From positions 1,679,928-1,743,927 of the forward strand of contig VZRR01007842.1 of assembly GCA_013398015.1 (NCBI GenBank): a DNA stretch of 64,000 nt. The letters are read 5' to 3'. Of this stretch, positions 1 to 14,800 are shown in pieces. Position numbers and translations under genes: made by a program. The notes beneath the pieces are model-generated. The model saw only the letters and a list, made by a program, of their open reading frames with translations. It was not told the origin of the DNA and searched no databases. This stretch comes from Oreocharis arfaki (taxonomy: Eukaryota; Chordata; Aves; Passeriformes; Paramythiidae). Position 1 is the stretch's first letter. Every line of letters starts with the position of its first letter.

Positions 1-3000
1 CATGAATCAGTTTTTAAATCATTCATGTCTTAGAATTCAAGCTATTCCTGCAGCAAATCTTAGGAGTCACTAGAAGGAAGCAAAGTTAAAAACAAACATA
101 GGAAGATTTTGTGCATGGACTAGCATATCACCTCAGGTGGTGTCTAGGCAACTTCAGCATGAGATGTTTTCAATATAGTATTTTCCTCATAAGTTACACC
201 AAACACCTAAAGTCACTGTATTTTCCTCTTACCTAGCACAGACCATAAGTTTTATATTTAGGCATCGCCTGAACAGAAACAAAGAACACAAGATTTGCTT
301 CAACGGTGAACACTCGAGACAGCACCGTTCCAGCCAGAGGTGTCATTTCTACCATGGATATGTGCAATATCCTATTCACAGGCTACAGGAACAAATTAAA
401 CCGTGTGCATATAGAAATTCATATCACTGTAAGACATCTACACTGTGGAAACTAGAGCACATCACTTCAGAGCCACTCAAAGACCAAAGGCTCTGCATCA
501 AAAAGCTCATCTGACCTAAGCTAGAAGTCTGCTTCAGGCTAAGGTGTCTAACGCTGGACATGTCCAAATCCTTCCACTGCATGCCAAAGGCATCTAAATT
601 ACTTGTGCACCATACACAGCGACGCTTATCCAGCTTAACCTTGGCATCTTTGGAGTGCAATCATCCCTCTTCCCAATCTTACTTACTAAGTCCTGATCTC
701 TGACCTTTCCAGGTGTTCTGAGCTCCTGCTGGGGAGACTCAGTGTTGCAGTGTCTAATTAATACTGCTAATGCCAACAAGCATCACCGCCATGAGACCTG
801 CCTACCTACTACAGAGATACTTGTGGGCAACTGGTCATACGCTACTATACTTTGTTTTCTGATTCTTGGAAATCAACTGGAGCATAACACTTGGCAATTT
901 CCAGCAGCATAGGAGAGACATAAATTTGTAAAGGTTGTTTCAGAAAAAAAAAAATCCCACTCAGGTGTTCTGATGGTTCCACACTCTCAAGTTTTTACAG
1001 TGGCTAGCCTTTTAAGTAACATCAGATAAGAAATTAAATATTCTTTAGGGTGCTAAAAAAACTTTATAAGATAGCCTTTCTTTTTTTCTTAAATAAAATA
1101 CCACTGCTTCCAATCTTTTTTAAACATTATTCTTCGTTTAACTTTTATTTAGTGGAATTTGTTTTCAGATCAGATTTGGCCTTTAAACTGTGTACTTCTG
1201 TGATCTCTTTAGTCATGGTGGTTTGTTTTTTCTTTTGTAGTGGTTTTGTAGCCATTTAAAACTACAGCAATTTTTTCCTGAAACAGTGAGCCACATACCC
1301 CAGACACTCTGACTCTGGCCAACCTCTTTTCCCTGTAGGTGCCAGGGAATGGACATGGGACAAGAAGTCCATGACTTGTTTACAAAATGGATTTGCTGTC
1401 AAGTAAGCTTGACTTACTTGCACGTTGCCTGATATTTTAGATTGTAAGGCACGAGTAATGAAGCATAGCTGCAAAAGCATAACCCAGCAGCTCTCACACT
1501 CTACAGCAACAGTTGGGCTTATGCTGTGGTGCGTGAGTCAAGCACAGACATACGCTCACTGAGTCTTCCATTACTTATTTACTCTTTTTGGGGTGGTATT
1601 GCCTGGGACTAAGGCAGATTTGAAAGGCAGGAGGAGAGAAGTTGTGCAGACAAGCGTGTGCAACTCCTGTGTACCAGGGTTTCTCTACACCCGCTCCAAG
1701 CAAGTCCATCCCTGAGCCATCCTGAGTGCCAGGGATCTAAGCACAACAGTTGTGACAAGGTGTGTGGGTCCCAAGAACTCCCACATGGCTAAGAATCTCC
1801 TTCCACCATCTTCCTTCTAAAATTTGAGGAGTCAATCACTCTTCTGGTTATCAGAAAATGGATACACCAGAGTCCACAGCCTGCGAAGAGTGGAGCTGCC
1901 TACCTCTCTGGTAGGATGAGCCACTTGGAAGACATCCTCCCAATGCTGAGATCTATCTGATGGTTTCTACTCCAATTCCTGCTCTGAAACAAGGCCTTGT
2001 TCCTAATCTTGAAACATATCAACTACAAATAAGGTTTGATCACACCAGTGATCACACATATGTTGCCAAAGCTTTAGTATTAATACATTTCTCTGGAAAA
2101 AATTGCAAAATACAAGGTGAAAGGAAATGAAGACAAAATGATTTTACGTCAAAAAAAATCAGCTCCATAAAATGGACTCATAGTGGTGATGAAGTACTCT
2201 GATCCCAAATGTCCAGAAGCTCAGAAACTGATGGTTTCCAGTATAACCTTTTGGAACCACCTTTAAACATATTGCCACAGTTTGACTGATGGTCTGACTA
2301 CAAAAAATCATCAGATCTCCTGCCAGAGTATCCTTGTTCAAGAGGAAAAAAGGATTATGAAGAAAGGATAATTTCTTGCAATTCATAAAAGGCCTATACA
2401 GTGAGTTCACATTTACTTGAGAAATACTTAGGCCCAGAACTTTGGAGGTACTCAGGTGCTTAAGTAGGAATGACAAGATTTTGTGAATCTGGGTCTCAGT
2501 TACTATGGTGACAGAGACTATAGCAAATGCTCACACATATATATGCCTTATTTCATCAAGGGTAGCTTTTCAAGTACTGTGCTTTTGTCTGGAAATGACT
2601 TTAGATGAAGATGTTAATCTGAAATCAGTCTGCTTTCAAAATACAGAGGGCTTACATAAATCTATTTATGCATTTCAACAGCATTTTACTTTACATGGTA
2701 TAGGTATCCCAGCAAATCAGACAAACCCTCAACAGCAGCCTGTACTTCGCCTTGCTGTGGGGAAAAGCCCCAAGAGTGAAGTCTGGAAGACAGCTGGCCA
2801 CCATTTATTTGCCATTTGTTTTTCATGTGATGTGATGTCCCACTTCAGCAGTGTAGCTCTGATTCTGCTTTCTAGGAAGAACTTTGAAGCATTTTACACA
2901 AAACTGCAAAAACTTCCTTAAGGGCAGTGACAATAATATGAAGAGCACAGCCAGTAAGTCTTGGCACTTGAATTCCTGAAACCTGACAGGCTCATACTTT

Positions 3001-4191
3001 GGTAAAACAGTGGACCATCTGGTCGCTTGTTTGAGTTAGAAACAACACAGTATCCTGAATCCTCAGCGAAATCATCTTGGTGACCATAATTACAGAAACA
3101 TTCAGGAGTGAAAGGCTTTTCTGCTTGTTTGTTGAGCTGACCAAAGGATTCTTGGTCTTAGTGTGCCTTTGCAGCATGCTGTTCCCACTGAACCACATTC
3201 TTGTGTTGGCTCAAACAGCCCCAAGATTTCCCAGAAACTATGAATGGATGTTTTTTCATATGGGAAACATCATTTTTGCCTGTCAAGTCATTCTTCATTC
3301 ACCTTAAATCCTGACAACTGAGCTTCCAGTGCTCCTGGCAGTTGACAGAGAAACTGTTTGACACATGATGGATGCAACAAGGCATAAATGGCTGTTGAGG
3401 GATAGCCTTAAAACAAAGCTGGTGGCAATCTACAACATCAGGGGAAAAGGAACAATAAAAGCATTTTACGGAGCTCACAAGCGACATTTTTAGAATCGTA
3501 AAATGAAAGCAGTTTACAGGAAACTTAAAACCTGTGGGATCAAAAAACCTCCATATAAAAGCCACTGCTTTATTAATTGAACAGAAAATATGAACAAAAC
3601 TCAGGAACCAGATGCTGCATATGCAAGAGAGCACTAAGAGAAATATTTTGTGACTTGCTGCAATCCTTCCCATCTTTTCTGAGGATCACTCTGTTCAAAC
3701 CAAAGTGGACATGACAATTATAAACTGAAACTAATACTGTTTAAAGTGTCCCATTAGCTAATCCTGATATAAATTAAAGATGCTATTGATTAAAAAATTC
3801 ATCTCAAAAGGTGCATATGAAATAATCTTTCCCATTTGGAAACCTCAAGAAATCAAAAGTGACTAAAAACATGTATTAATAACCACAATTTTGTGGTTAT
3901 TTCCTTCTACACTTCAGTCTCATCTTATAGAGAAAATCTGAGTCAGAAAATGTAGTGGCTGTCCTGAATTTCTCTTTTTGCCACTATCTAGCTCCAGGAG
4001 GCCAGGAAATCCAGATGTGAGATGGTCAGTCCCTATGTAGAAATACACATCCATGTTGCCTGTATTCTGGGAAACATTCTGAATAGCAAATTCATCACAG
4101 CAGCCTCAGCAGAGCCAATTACAACAAGGAGTAATACTTAGGAACCTATTTCTGGCACTCCAAGTGTGCTACCCTGCATAGCAAAGCTGGC

Positions 4192-4215
4192 AAAAAAAAA
4201 AAAAAAAAAAAAAAA
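4192..4215 (+). repeat. Poly-A run of 24
   Basis: An uninterrupted run of 24 A follows the word AAGCTGGC. No AATAAA signal lies just upstream, and I could not find a convincing target-site duplication around it. It is therefore either a simple repeat or the tail of an unrecognised retrocopy. Confidence 0.9.
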
Positions 4216-7200
4216 CAGCTCAGGGAAAGATTCTCAAAATGAGCAGAGCACTACTCACATGCGTAGGATATTGCCATGCACAAGATGACAAACCGTGCTT
4301 AGCTGAAACAAAAAACTCAGCATCTTGTAGGAAAAGAACCATAGATCACACCTTCAAGACAGTGATTAAGTTGACTTTTTAAGTTCAAGTTTCTTTAGAG
4401 AACAAATGCAGAAAAACCCAAACAACCCAGGATGGAAAAACATCAGCATGTTTGACTTCTTTGAAATGCTATTTCAAATGGGATAATTAACAGTTTAGAA
4501 CATTTGCAAAAGTTTATCTTTCCTATTCCAGGTATTGGTGACCTTAAAAAAACCCAAAGTAAAATAACATGTTGCAGCTGACAACTGAAATCTGCACTGT
4601 AGCCTTTCACCACTTGAGTTGACACCATGTGTTGAGCTAGAAAAGCAGGAATACTCATTCTTCTTGAATACATGCAGATACACTGAAATTGCCTTATTCA
4701 AACTTGGGTAACTTCACAGTACTGTCCATGTTCGTGCACTGGCAAAAGATTTGCTCCTCCCTACATGATTTCCAAGTTTTGTTGTTGTTCAGAGAAGGGG
4801 TTAATTATTCTTCTTGTTTTCATTGGTAAATGTGTGGTCATTTTAGCAGAACTAATGGTTGTGACAACACTGATGCAATTCCTGTCAAGGTATGCATGTT
4901 TAGGGGCACGTGTGTTGTTATACAGCTGCATAAAAGGAAGCCCTCTACCCTTGATCACATTTCAAGATAAAAATATGGTCTAGAATTTATTGCTACTGGG
5001 ATTCAAAAGTCCTGAAAGTGTATTCAAGCTAAAACAAAAGACTGGGTACATTCATGTATTATCTTATATAGTGATGAAAGCCTTTTGGGAAAAATGTAAT
5101 TAAGTGAATAAATCTTTCTCTAGACACAGATTTAACCTATAACCCTCTTGCATTAGGGAATCTAGGCATTCTATAAATTCACCAAAATTGGAAAGCTTTA
5201 TTAATGGCTGGAAAGATTACATTCCACAACAACTAGAAATTGCAACAGCCTCTGTGTTACCCTGCAGCATCACATTCCAATAGCCTAGTTCTTGTGAAAG
5301 TGATCTCTTCTCAGATACAAACCAGAGGGGATGTGAGCAGTAAGATCTGATCAGTTTTAGAAATCTACTAAAGCTATTCTCCATTGCCCTGGGCTCAGAT
5401 TACACCAGGATCAAGCCACATTTCACAGGCATCAAGTAGGAGAACAGAATTCCAAGGTGTTTACTTTTCTAAGTTTTTTCAGTTAAAATCTATTCTCTTT
5501 CTGGTCTGCACCTTTAAACTCTACCTATCATAATTTCAACACCATTTTGGAAGACTTGTCACACCTTTGGTGCTTTGATATTAGCTTTGGTAACATCTAA
5601 TATCATGAGGAGCAGAATGAAAAATGAATATATTTGATGAATATTTATTCAAAGTTCTAAGGACACTCATGGTGCATATGTCTGTGCCCTTTGTACATTG
5701 CTTTCTGCAAACATTCCAGCAAATGTACAGCAAGTCTAAACGATTACAGAATGTTCTAGGAAGGTAAATACTGAGCCTGTAATTGTACACTAGAAATCTG
5801 ATTCTAAGAGCTATGTTCTAAAGGCCAAAGGCAGAAGCTTAACACACATGCTGTATCTCATTAAAAGGTTCAAATTTTGAATTACAGGATCTCAAAATTA
5901 ATTGCTGGCAAGCATTCCCTTCAACAAGGTCGTCAGCAAATTATTTGGTGAATAACAAACCACTCTGAAGAACAGTCTTATTTTTATGGACAATTTCCAG
6001 AATAAGTGATATGAAATTCCCAACACAGAATAAATATGTTCTTTGCCCAGATCATGGTCATCAGCTCACTAGGAATTTGTCCAGAAATAGAACCAAAAGG
6101 TAACTTTTTTCAGAAGTCACATTTAAAGACAATTAAATCCCAGAAGGATGTGTGAAAGTCCATTGTACTGCAGTATATATTTTTAGCTATTACACTTCAG
6201 ATTTTATAAAGTGTTTGTTCAATGTGACAGAGCAGCAGGAGGTAAGTGCTCTGGTGTATCATTTCATACTTTTTAATCATCTGTCTAGACCATCTGGCTG
6301 CAACTCAAAACTGCATGTCCCTAAAACAGAGGTAGATGCATGAATTGTCAAGAGATGCCATCAAAGTAAGTTACCTACGAGTATTAGCAGAAGAAGTCAG
6401 AAGCTGTAAGTGGTCTGCTATAAAAAGCAGAAGGGCTCGTTCCAAATGTACTTTGCTTGCGATTCAAAGACAATTAAATGTGAAGGGTACAAGATACTTT
6501 ATGTGTTGCTGCTCATTCACATTATAGTTCTACTGGGCTCTTTTTCATTATGCATAATTTTTTGATTAAGAAAAGGGCAAGAATTGCATAGATATTTTCA
6601 AACTTACAGTTCCAGGGTGTTGCACTTCCCAGGGAGCTCCTGAGGTTAAAAAGGTGTTTCTGCACACTATCATGAACTAGGTAATTTCTGTACTCTACTA
6701 AGACCTCTCTCTCAACCATTAAGTCCTGCTGAAACAACCACCCCTATTTCTACTGTACTCACTGCACATTTTGGTTAGAGGTCTGGTATCAAAGTGTGAC
6801 ACTGCTTGTAATAATCCAGAAACAAGATCTTTACAGAAGAATATGAAAGGTAAAAAGCTCTGTTGATATTTATTGACTCTTTATTGACTCTTGAGTTACC
6901 GCTTCAAATATATGTAGGGGTGCCACTGATACACCACCTTTGAACCATGCAAAGAACTTCAAAAAGCTCTCAGAATACACCTCTGAAGGCAGAACACCCA
7001 CAATGGTTGGCAATAAAGGAGATTCTGCTGCAGCGTGTCAGTTTTCGTCTGACAGATGTTGGGCAGGCTCTCCAATTCCCTGCATAGAGCTACTGATTGA
7101 TTTGTTTCTTTTCTTGAAGCAGGAAGGTTACTGCTTCCTCTGCTGCTGTCTTCCCCTCCTCCCTCCCATTTGGCAGCTATTACAGAAAACTCCTGCAGCA

Positions 7201-7903
7201 ACAGCTATCACTTCAAATCCTGTCTATTTTTCACTGGAAGCAGCAGATGTACCCATAACACTTCACTAAAGTTAGAAAGGGAGGGTTGACGTGACATATC
7301 TGTACTACAAGTGCACTGCAGGTTTATTGGGTGCTTCAGCCTTGGTAAGGAGAGTATTTAAGCATGTCTTTAACTCTCAATGTTTACCTATTGTTTTCTA
7401 TTTGTCTGCAATTACAAACATACCTAAAAACCTTCCTGAATGGAGACATTACACAGTAAATTCCTCACATTCATCCTTCTTCCTCAACCCCACAAATTAT
7501 TCAAATGCCATAAATGTCATAAAAATTTTATAAGCTATTCGACAGTTCTTTATTCAATGTTAAACCATACTGTCTATTTTTGCTTAACCATAGGGTGAAG
7601 CAGCAAAATGAAAGTAGACTGTCCTCTTATTTCTTGTAGGCTGGCAGAAGAGGGGGAGATGTTGAGCAGACTTGTAATGGGTTTTAGCATAGCCTTTTTT
7701 GATTCTTTTTTCACATGAATGTCCTGTTTCTGGAGGTCTCTAACAAATACTTTAAGGTAGAGAGATTCTAGATAAACAAAGTTACTTTGTTTATAATATC
7801 CCATCAAGCTACACTGCAGATGTCTTCAAAGATCTCTGTGCCTACACACTTCTTTACATGTAAGTTTCAAGGTTAATTTTTATCAAAGTAATTCTACATA
7901 CTA

Positions 7904-7923
7904 AATAATAATAATAATAATAT
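7904..7923. repeat. (AAT)n microsatellite
   Basis: Short near-perfect AAT trinucleotide repeat of about six units in AT-rich DNA, grading into TATAAT on its right side. Confidence 0.85.
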
Positions 7924-10900
7924 AATATTGCAATTACTATTTTTACATACTATTGTACTTTTAGTGCAAATTTTAACAAATCTGTAACTGTTTCCATTGC
8001 CTTCATGCTTCACGTAACATGTGATGGTGAGATTAAAAGATAAGGACTGAGCTTAAAAAAAAAAATCCCAAAAACCGTCTCCCAGAACCTCAGTTCCTCG
8101 TACCATGAACTGGTAGTACAGAGACACACTTGGTCATTGTTGTTGTTTAATTATTTGCATTCTTTTTCTTCACAAGAAACTCTGCTCACCCACAGGATGC
8201 CACTGTGAGAGATGCTGTATTCACAGAGTATGAGCTAAATTCCCTAAGGAACTTTGGGATGGCTCTGATTGCCTTCTGAAAGCCTGTGTGTGCTGCAGAA
8301 TTGGCAAGGTTTACAGCACAGCCTTGAAAAACACTTTACAGCCAGGCAGACCGCACAAAGCAAAAACAAACAGAAGATTTGTTTTGCTTAGATACACATC
8401 TGTGTACATGCACAGACAAAGAAAAAACCCCTCTATGCTAGGAAAAAAGACATGTAAAAAAAAGAAAATTACTCCAGAATAGTTGCAAAGCTTTACAAGA
8501 TCTTAAAAGCTATGCAAAGGAACAGAGCTTCTATGTGCTCCCCAGACAAAGCTAATTGACTGTCGATTCAAGAGAAAGAAAAAACCTTACAGTCTTGTGA
8601 TATCTACTTTATTCAGGGCATAAGACTTCATATGGACATATGGAAACCATTTGTGACTTTATTGTCCTTATTGTTCTTATGAGGATTAAGTTTATTGTGA
8701 TTCTCAGATATTGCTCAGCCATACTACAAAGGAAGAAAAAAATATACATCTGCCACAAGGTTGCATTCCTTTACGATCAACAGAGGTACTGTAATTTTAC
8801 TCTGAATGAGAAACCAAAGAGAAGTTTGCTTTTAAGTCACCATACACAGGTGCTAAAAAGGTTTATATTTTGTACAATAACTCAGTGAGCATTTTTACTT
8901 TTTATGTTGAGTAACAACTGAACCATCAGGGAATTCAACAACTTAGGAGTTTTTTTCTCCACTTGATCTCTCTTTTCCCTTCGTGCTTTTGCAGAATACT
9001 TGGCGTGTGATGCTCAGAAACCTAGGTCAGAAAAGCACAAACATTGCAATGTTCTTGTACATTTCCTGGTGCTCTTGTGCAACCACTGCTCTCTGCAGCA
9101 ATCAAGGTACACTGCACTTTGATCCTTTGCTATTCTTGGAAAGCTACAGGCTGAGGCCCTTACACAAGCTAAACTCTTTGCCATTTCTCTGTATGGGTGG
9201 TAACATTTAGACATTCACGTGATTAAGTGTCATATCTCAGACATCACAGACACTCTTGCTAACAATTCCACTAATTTTTTGCCAAATAAAGACTGCTAAG
9301 ATAAGAAAATGTTGATGAGTACGAACATTTATTTCCCTTAAGCTTGTCCCAAACACACTACCAGCATTATTTAATTTCAATGATTTTTTTCAATAAAGTC
9401 TTTTGAAGAGAAATAAATAAACGAATGAACAAATTAATAAATATATCCCACTTGGAATCCTTCCGAGCTTTAGCTAAACTACATTTACACAACCTACTAT
9501 AATGTCCCAAGGCATGCCTGTTTCCATCTGTCGACATGGACAAAATATCTAATGTAACACATTTCCCTTTGCATGCTCCCCTCTGCCTTTGACAACCTTC
9601 TCCCATTCCCTGTTAGTTCAAATTCTACTGCAAGAAACAGTTTCTCCTTGAATTGACCAATTCACTGCTCCCAAGTAACTCTCCCCATCTCAACTGAACC
9701 AAAAAGGGAATTTTGTTCTCTGCTGCCAAGGTTTTGACTCTTGACTCCTGTGCCACAAACCTCACCACTTAGGATTTTCAAATGGTCCCATTCCTGCTCT
9801 AGCCAAAGCTTGTAACGAATATCCACTAGCAGAATATCCATTGATGGACATTCAATCACAAGTCTCCCTTGTTGCATTCCACCCCCACTGCCCTCCAGAA
9901 TAAATTTTCTTTCAGCAAGTGGGCCACTTCCACTGTTATTTCTCGTGTTGATCTCTCTTGTCTGCTGGGTCTACTATGCTCCCTTAAACATCTGGGCCCA
10001 CCTGCAGTTCCTGCTCTTAAACCTAGACAATAAATTTTTCAGGAAAGAGACTACCTTCCCCAGACACTACCTAACACATCAAGTGGCACAGTATGCTTCA
10101 GGTATCTAATGCACTATCAGAGCACAAAGAAAAGGAGATGTATGGCAAACATTTGTACCCTAAATGTTTGAATGTAATCCAGAATGCATACAAAACATGA
10201 AGAGTTTGGATACCTGATTTGGTAGCACTTCTGAAATTCGGGCTTAAGTAACACACCTCTAGCACCTACTAATGTTGATAACAGTTTATTACCTTCAACT
10301 GTCTTTTAATCAATAACTGACTATATTTTAAATTGATTTTACTTTAGGTGATAATTCTATTGAAATTATTCACCCAAGAAATCACATAGAGGATGTGTGA
10401 AAATGTAGATCTCCTCTCTTCAAACTACTACATAAAGCCTACTCCCATCAGCAGTGCAATCTGAAACATTTCGCAATCAGCATGATGCTAAAGGGGTACT
10501 TACTAGTACCTATAAAGAAAATAGACTATTTTTATGTAAAATTTACCTGGAGACCTATTTTTTAAACCATGAAACTTAGCTACATCGAGAGTATACGAAT
10601 GGGCACAGCCAGAAACTATTAAGATAAAATATTTTAAAAGAATTCGGCATTAATAAAACAGGAGTAACTGACCAAAAAATCACACACAGACACACAGAAA
10701 GGAAAAGGTTCACTAAAGAAGCTTCATTTTGAGATTACAGTATAGTGGTTTCAAGTGATGTATTATTTTCTTTGGAAGTAACAAATTGTACTGCTAAAAT
10801 GAAACATCCACAGGGAAAAAGAAGCTTACTAATGATAAATTGTTGCTATATAAAAGCAACCAGATTAAAAGAATACTCCATTAAAAGACACATGTTTTTT

Positions 10901-11369
10901 TTTGTAATAAGACAAAAATACCATCAGAATAAGCATTCTGCAGTACAGAAAACCCCATCTCTTCCAAGAAACCTCTGAAATCCTAAACTATTATTTCTAG
11001 ACACCAGATGTAATTAGAGTACAACCACTTTAAGTGCAGTCTAAGCTGGATTAATCAATAATGCATCAACTCCATGCCCAAAATAGCAGGTCACTGTCAC
11101 TGGGGACTAGCAGGTATCACATCTGGGAAAACATGAGCACAGAACATTTACAATTCACCAAATATATGACAGACCAAAGTATATAGCCTTTACAGATCCC
11201 AGGATCAGTCACATCTAGTAGGAGAATAACAGCACTTTGTTGATGAGTGAGGCCAAGCAATTCTTCCAAGTGTAAGCAGTTAACCAGCTCCTGCCACACA
11301 GGCTTGGTTAGCGCTATAAAGTTTTGGTAATTGAGTAACATTCCCTTTCAGATAAAGATATACATCCAC

Positions 11370-11880
11370 AAAAGGGAATATGGGCCAGAAGAATGCCCTG
11401 ACAGGCAAGAAGTCAAGCAGCATCCTGGGCTGGATTACCAGAAGCACAGCTCACCATTCTCCTCTGTAAAGTAATCATCAGGAGCACTGCAGTTTCGGGC
11501 CTCCAGCACAGGAAAGACAATGATCAAGTGCAGCTAATTCAGTGGAGGGACATCAAGGTTGAGCATACGACGTGCAGAGCTTTTAGCCTCTGAAAGTGAA
11601 GACTTCAGGGGGATCTAATAGCAGCATTCCCTTACCTGTGAGGAGGTCGTCATCAAGAAGACAGAGACAGGCTCTTCACAGTGGTGCAGCACAAGGATGT
11701 GGGGCAAAAGATATTAAATGAAATGAGAGAGGATCAAATTGGGTAGAAGAAAAAGCTTTTGCCCTATGGGGACAGCAAAGCAATGACGCTTTGCCAAGAA
11801 GTATTACACGGACTGGGGTTCTTGGAGGTTTACAAATGGATATGGCTTTCACCATGTACCAAACACCTTCTCCTTCTGTT
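11370..11880 (+). mobile_element. CR1 LINE fragment, old, 3' part
   Basis: This is a diverged piece of the 3' half of a CR1 retrotransposon. Recognisable blocks appear in CR1 order: a 'catcctgggctg' block near 11420, a 'gggcctccagcacaggaaagac' block near 11500, an 'aggggatctaatagcagc' type block near 11610, and a 'tcttcacagtggtgcagc' type block near 11670. A 'cttggaggttt' block follows near 11820. The canonical terminal octamer repeats are not visible, so the 3' end is lost. All reading frames are broken. CR1 is the dominant LINE of birds, and copies are normally 5'-truncated, as here. Confidence 0.72.
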
Positions 11881-14800
11881 CCTAAGGTTCTCTACATTTA
11901 AAGCACAAGGGATGACTGATATCTTTGGCTGTTTTCTTTTGCACTTTACAGAAACAAGAAAGCCAGAAGTAGGGCAAAAACGCCTCCTAAAGTAGATACT
12001 GCTTTCGTCTTTGCAAGTGTGAAAACGGGCTTGATATATGTCACACAACAAGAAAAATAAAAATAGTTAAGTCTTAAATAATTAAGAACTTGAAGTCTGG
12101 CTGCTAACTCCAACTGGATGTGCTGCTGTTTCTTTTTTTTTTCAAAGCTGACAGTGCAAACCACTTGTCTAAAAATATTTAGGTTACAAGAACATAAAAC
12201 AAGTCAGAAATTAAAAACAACACCAAAAACCAAACACCCTCATGCTGTTCTTCTTTCTGTTTGTGTAATTAAAAATAAAGCCTGCTAATAAAAAAACCCC
12301 CTGTTTTGAACAGCAGTTAAACACATACCTAGTTTTAAATGTAGGCATGTGTCCTACTGAAGTAGAGACTTGAGATTTTAATGGATGCTTATGTATTAGT
12401 CCAGACAGTAACAAATAAATGGAATTATCTCCTGGAGTGGAGGCCTGACATGGTTTACCAGAAGGGATGTTTAAGCTGGCTAAGAGCAGGTTATTAAAAT
12501 CTGTCCATATCTGTATGGGTCTTTCTGGCATCTACCATCAGAGCTATCTTCAAGTCCTACACGAGAAAAGACAAGGCAGCAAAAAGGCCAGTGGATCTAG
12601 CTTTCCAAACCAAAGCATTTAAAATCACAATTTACTTTTTGTTCACCTCTTTCCCTTCTGATGGCTTCAGCTCTGTCTGACAAAACTTAAAATCCAAGGT
12701 AGAGGGTTTTCTACAGCCTGCGGTGATTGTATGAGTATATATTTCTTCTTTAGTCAGTCCTTCAAAGGAAATATTGTTTTGGACAAATAAAACAACGAAG
12801 AAAATAGGCTCCCAATCCATATTGTGTACAATAGTTCTTTAGTGTATGTTTTTCTCAGTTTCCCAAATTCCTTTGTATCACCTTGGTGTAAGAGTATGGT
12901 AAAAATTTGAATCCAAATACAAAATGTGTGGTAGTTTTTGCATGTGCAAGATGGGGAGTTCTGATAGCAAATGAATTTTTAAATACAGACTATTACAGAT
13001 GTGCAGAAGGCAGAAGAAATTGTCACTTTGTGTAGTTTGCAGACAGATTAAAAGTTCATATCCTAATAAGTCTCTGAAATACAATTTTTACAGTTTTTAA
13101 CAATTTTTCAAGGAAAAGTGGATGTTTTTACTGCACTTTGCATAGCTTTCTGCGTAACAGCTTAGCAGCAGGCATCATTGACTGAATTGGCTTGTTGCTG
13201 CTTAAACAAACTGAAAATTAACTTGGCTGATTTTAACTCCTAATACCACTCAAAAAAGTCCTGACTAATTATAGTTTTTCAAATGTAAAAAACCCTCATG
13301 CAGAGTTTTAAAGACATTAAGTTGCAGTCTTATGGCACTGATGGTTTATTGATTAGGCAAATCAAGACAAAGAAAAATGTATCTGTATGTAGGAGAGAGT
13401 CCTACAAGAAATACTGTAGGTTCTTTTAACATAAATAGGACAGAAGCAGCCAAAATAGCAAGCTATGTGAAGGAAAACTATACAAGAGATGGCACACAAA
13501 AATATTTTATTTAAAAAATGCCTAGAGCAAACACCACATATTATTAATCTCCAAGTCAACTCCAGTTCACAGACTGTTATATAATCACTAGAAAAAAGCA
13601 CTTTAATTAGGGAATCTACTCTTTTTTTTTAAGGGATTCAACCAATAAAGTATTTACATGTGATTAAACACATCATTTTTCAGACTCATAAATTTTACCT
13701 AAGCTCAGGACTGCTCTTGATGGAAATCATGCAGGTCCAGCAAGTTAAGCACAAGTCGGTGGAAATAAACCCCACTGAAAACATCACTTGAGAGTGTGGC
13801 TTTGGTTTGCATGGGTAAGCAAGAGGCAGAGGGATACTGCAAGCACCCTCATTATGAGGGAGATTTATGAAACAACCCCATTAGCACAGGGTAAGCTCTG
13901 TCTTCTGAGTTTCAAGGAGGTTTGACAGTTAGGAAGTAAAGGAAGAAGACAATTTAGCTGTACACATTTTGACATTTGGATCATACTCTTTGCTTTTCAT
14001 TACGGAAAAAGTTTTTCAACACTTACAGAGATATTTTGGCATTGCGATAAATTCCAAACCATTAAAAAAAAGTCTCCCTCGATTTCACTTCGAGATGGAG
14101 TGGGGTAAGCCACTAAGAGAGACAGAAATACAGGATCTCACAGAAAAGTTCAGCACAGAGAGAGAACATTTCTTTCTTTGGCAACTTTGGCTGTGTAGTG
14201 GATATCAAAGATGTGTGTTTATTTAAAAAGGTGTTGTTAATGCATCAAAAGTTTGTATTAACAACAACATGGCTTGGAAACTAACAGGTTAAAAGTTTAA
14301 AATTACGAGGCCTTATTCCACTGTTGTCTGCTGTGGCTTAACTATAATCAGCACTGCTATTTACCCATGTTTAACTAATTGGTAGTCCTATTCAGAAATG
14401 TCAGCAAGAAATATGATTACTTGAAAGGAATCACATTTGTATAACATTAAATCAACAGCTAATTAATGTAGCAAATAACCACTGCATTTTTATTATAATC
14501 ATGTAATCATTCTAAGTGTAATGGTTACAGCAACAGTAAATTTTATTACACAGATACATCTCTGTTTTGATAATGTTGTTAAAACATAACTATCTTGCTG
14601 GCTGTTTCATGTATTAGAATATGCAAAAGCCTAATATCATGTTCTTCCACCTGTTTGGGTTATGATATTCATTTGTTTGAGCTTTAAGATGCACCCCTGA
14701 AATTAGCATGAGCATTAGCTGATAAAGAAATAGAACAAGACATATTAATGGAAGACAGAGTAATGCAGTACCACAGCATGCTCATGCATAATGCAAACAG

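Larger units (their letters stand above)
1..11369. other. AT-rich non-coding DNA, probably MOCOS intron 3
   Basis: No exon, RNA gene or recognisable transposon was identified. It contains a 24-base A run and a short AAT repeat, listed separately. Scattered open frames of up to 138 codons (for example 2505-2921 plus) show no known domain. Assignment to MOCOS intron 3 is inferred only from lying downstream of exon 3 on the minus strand. Confidence 0.5.

Noticed and set aside
2505..2921. 138-codon plus-strand open frame
   Set aside because: No recognisable protein features, and it lies in AT-rich presumed intron.
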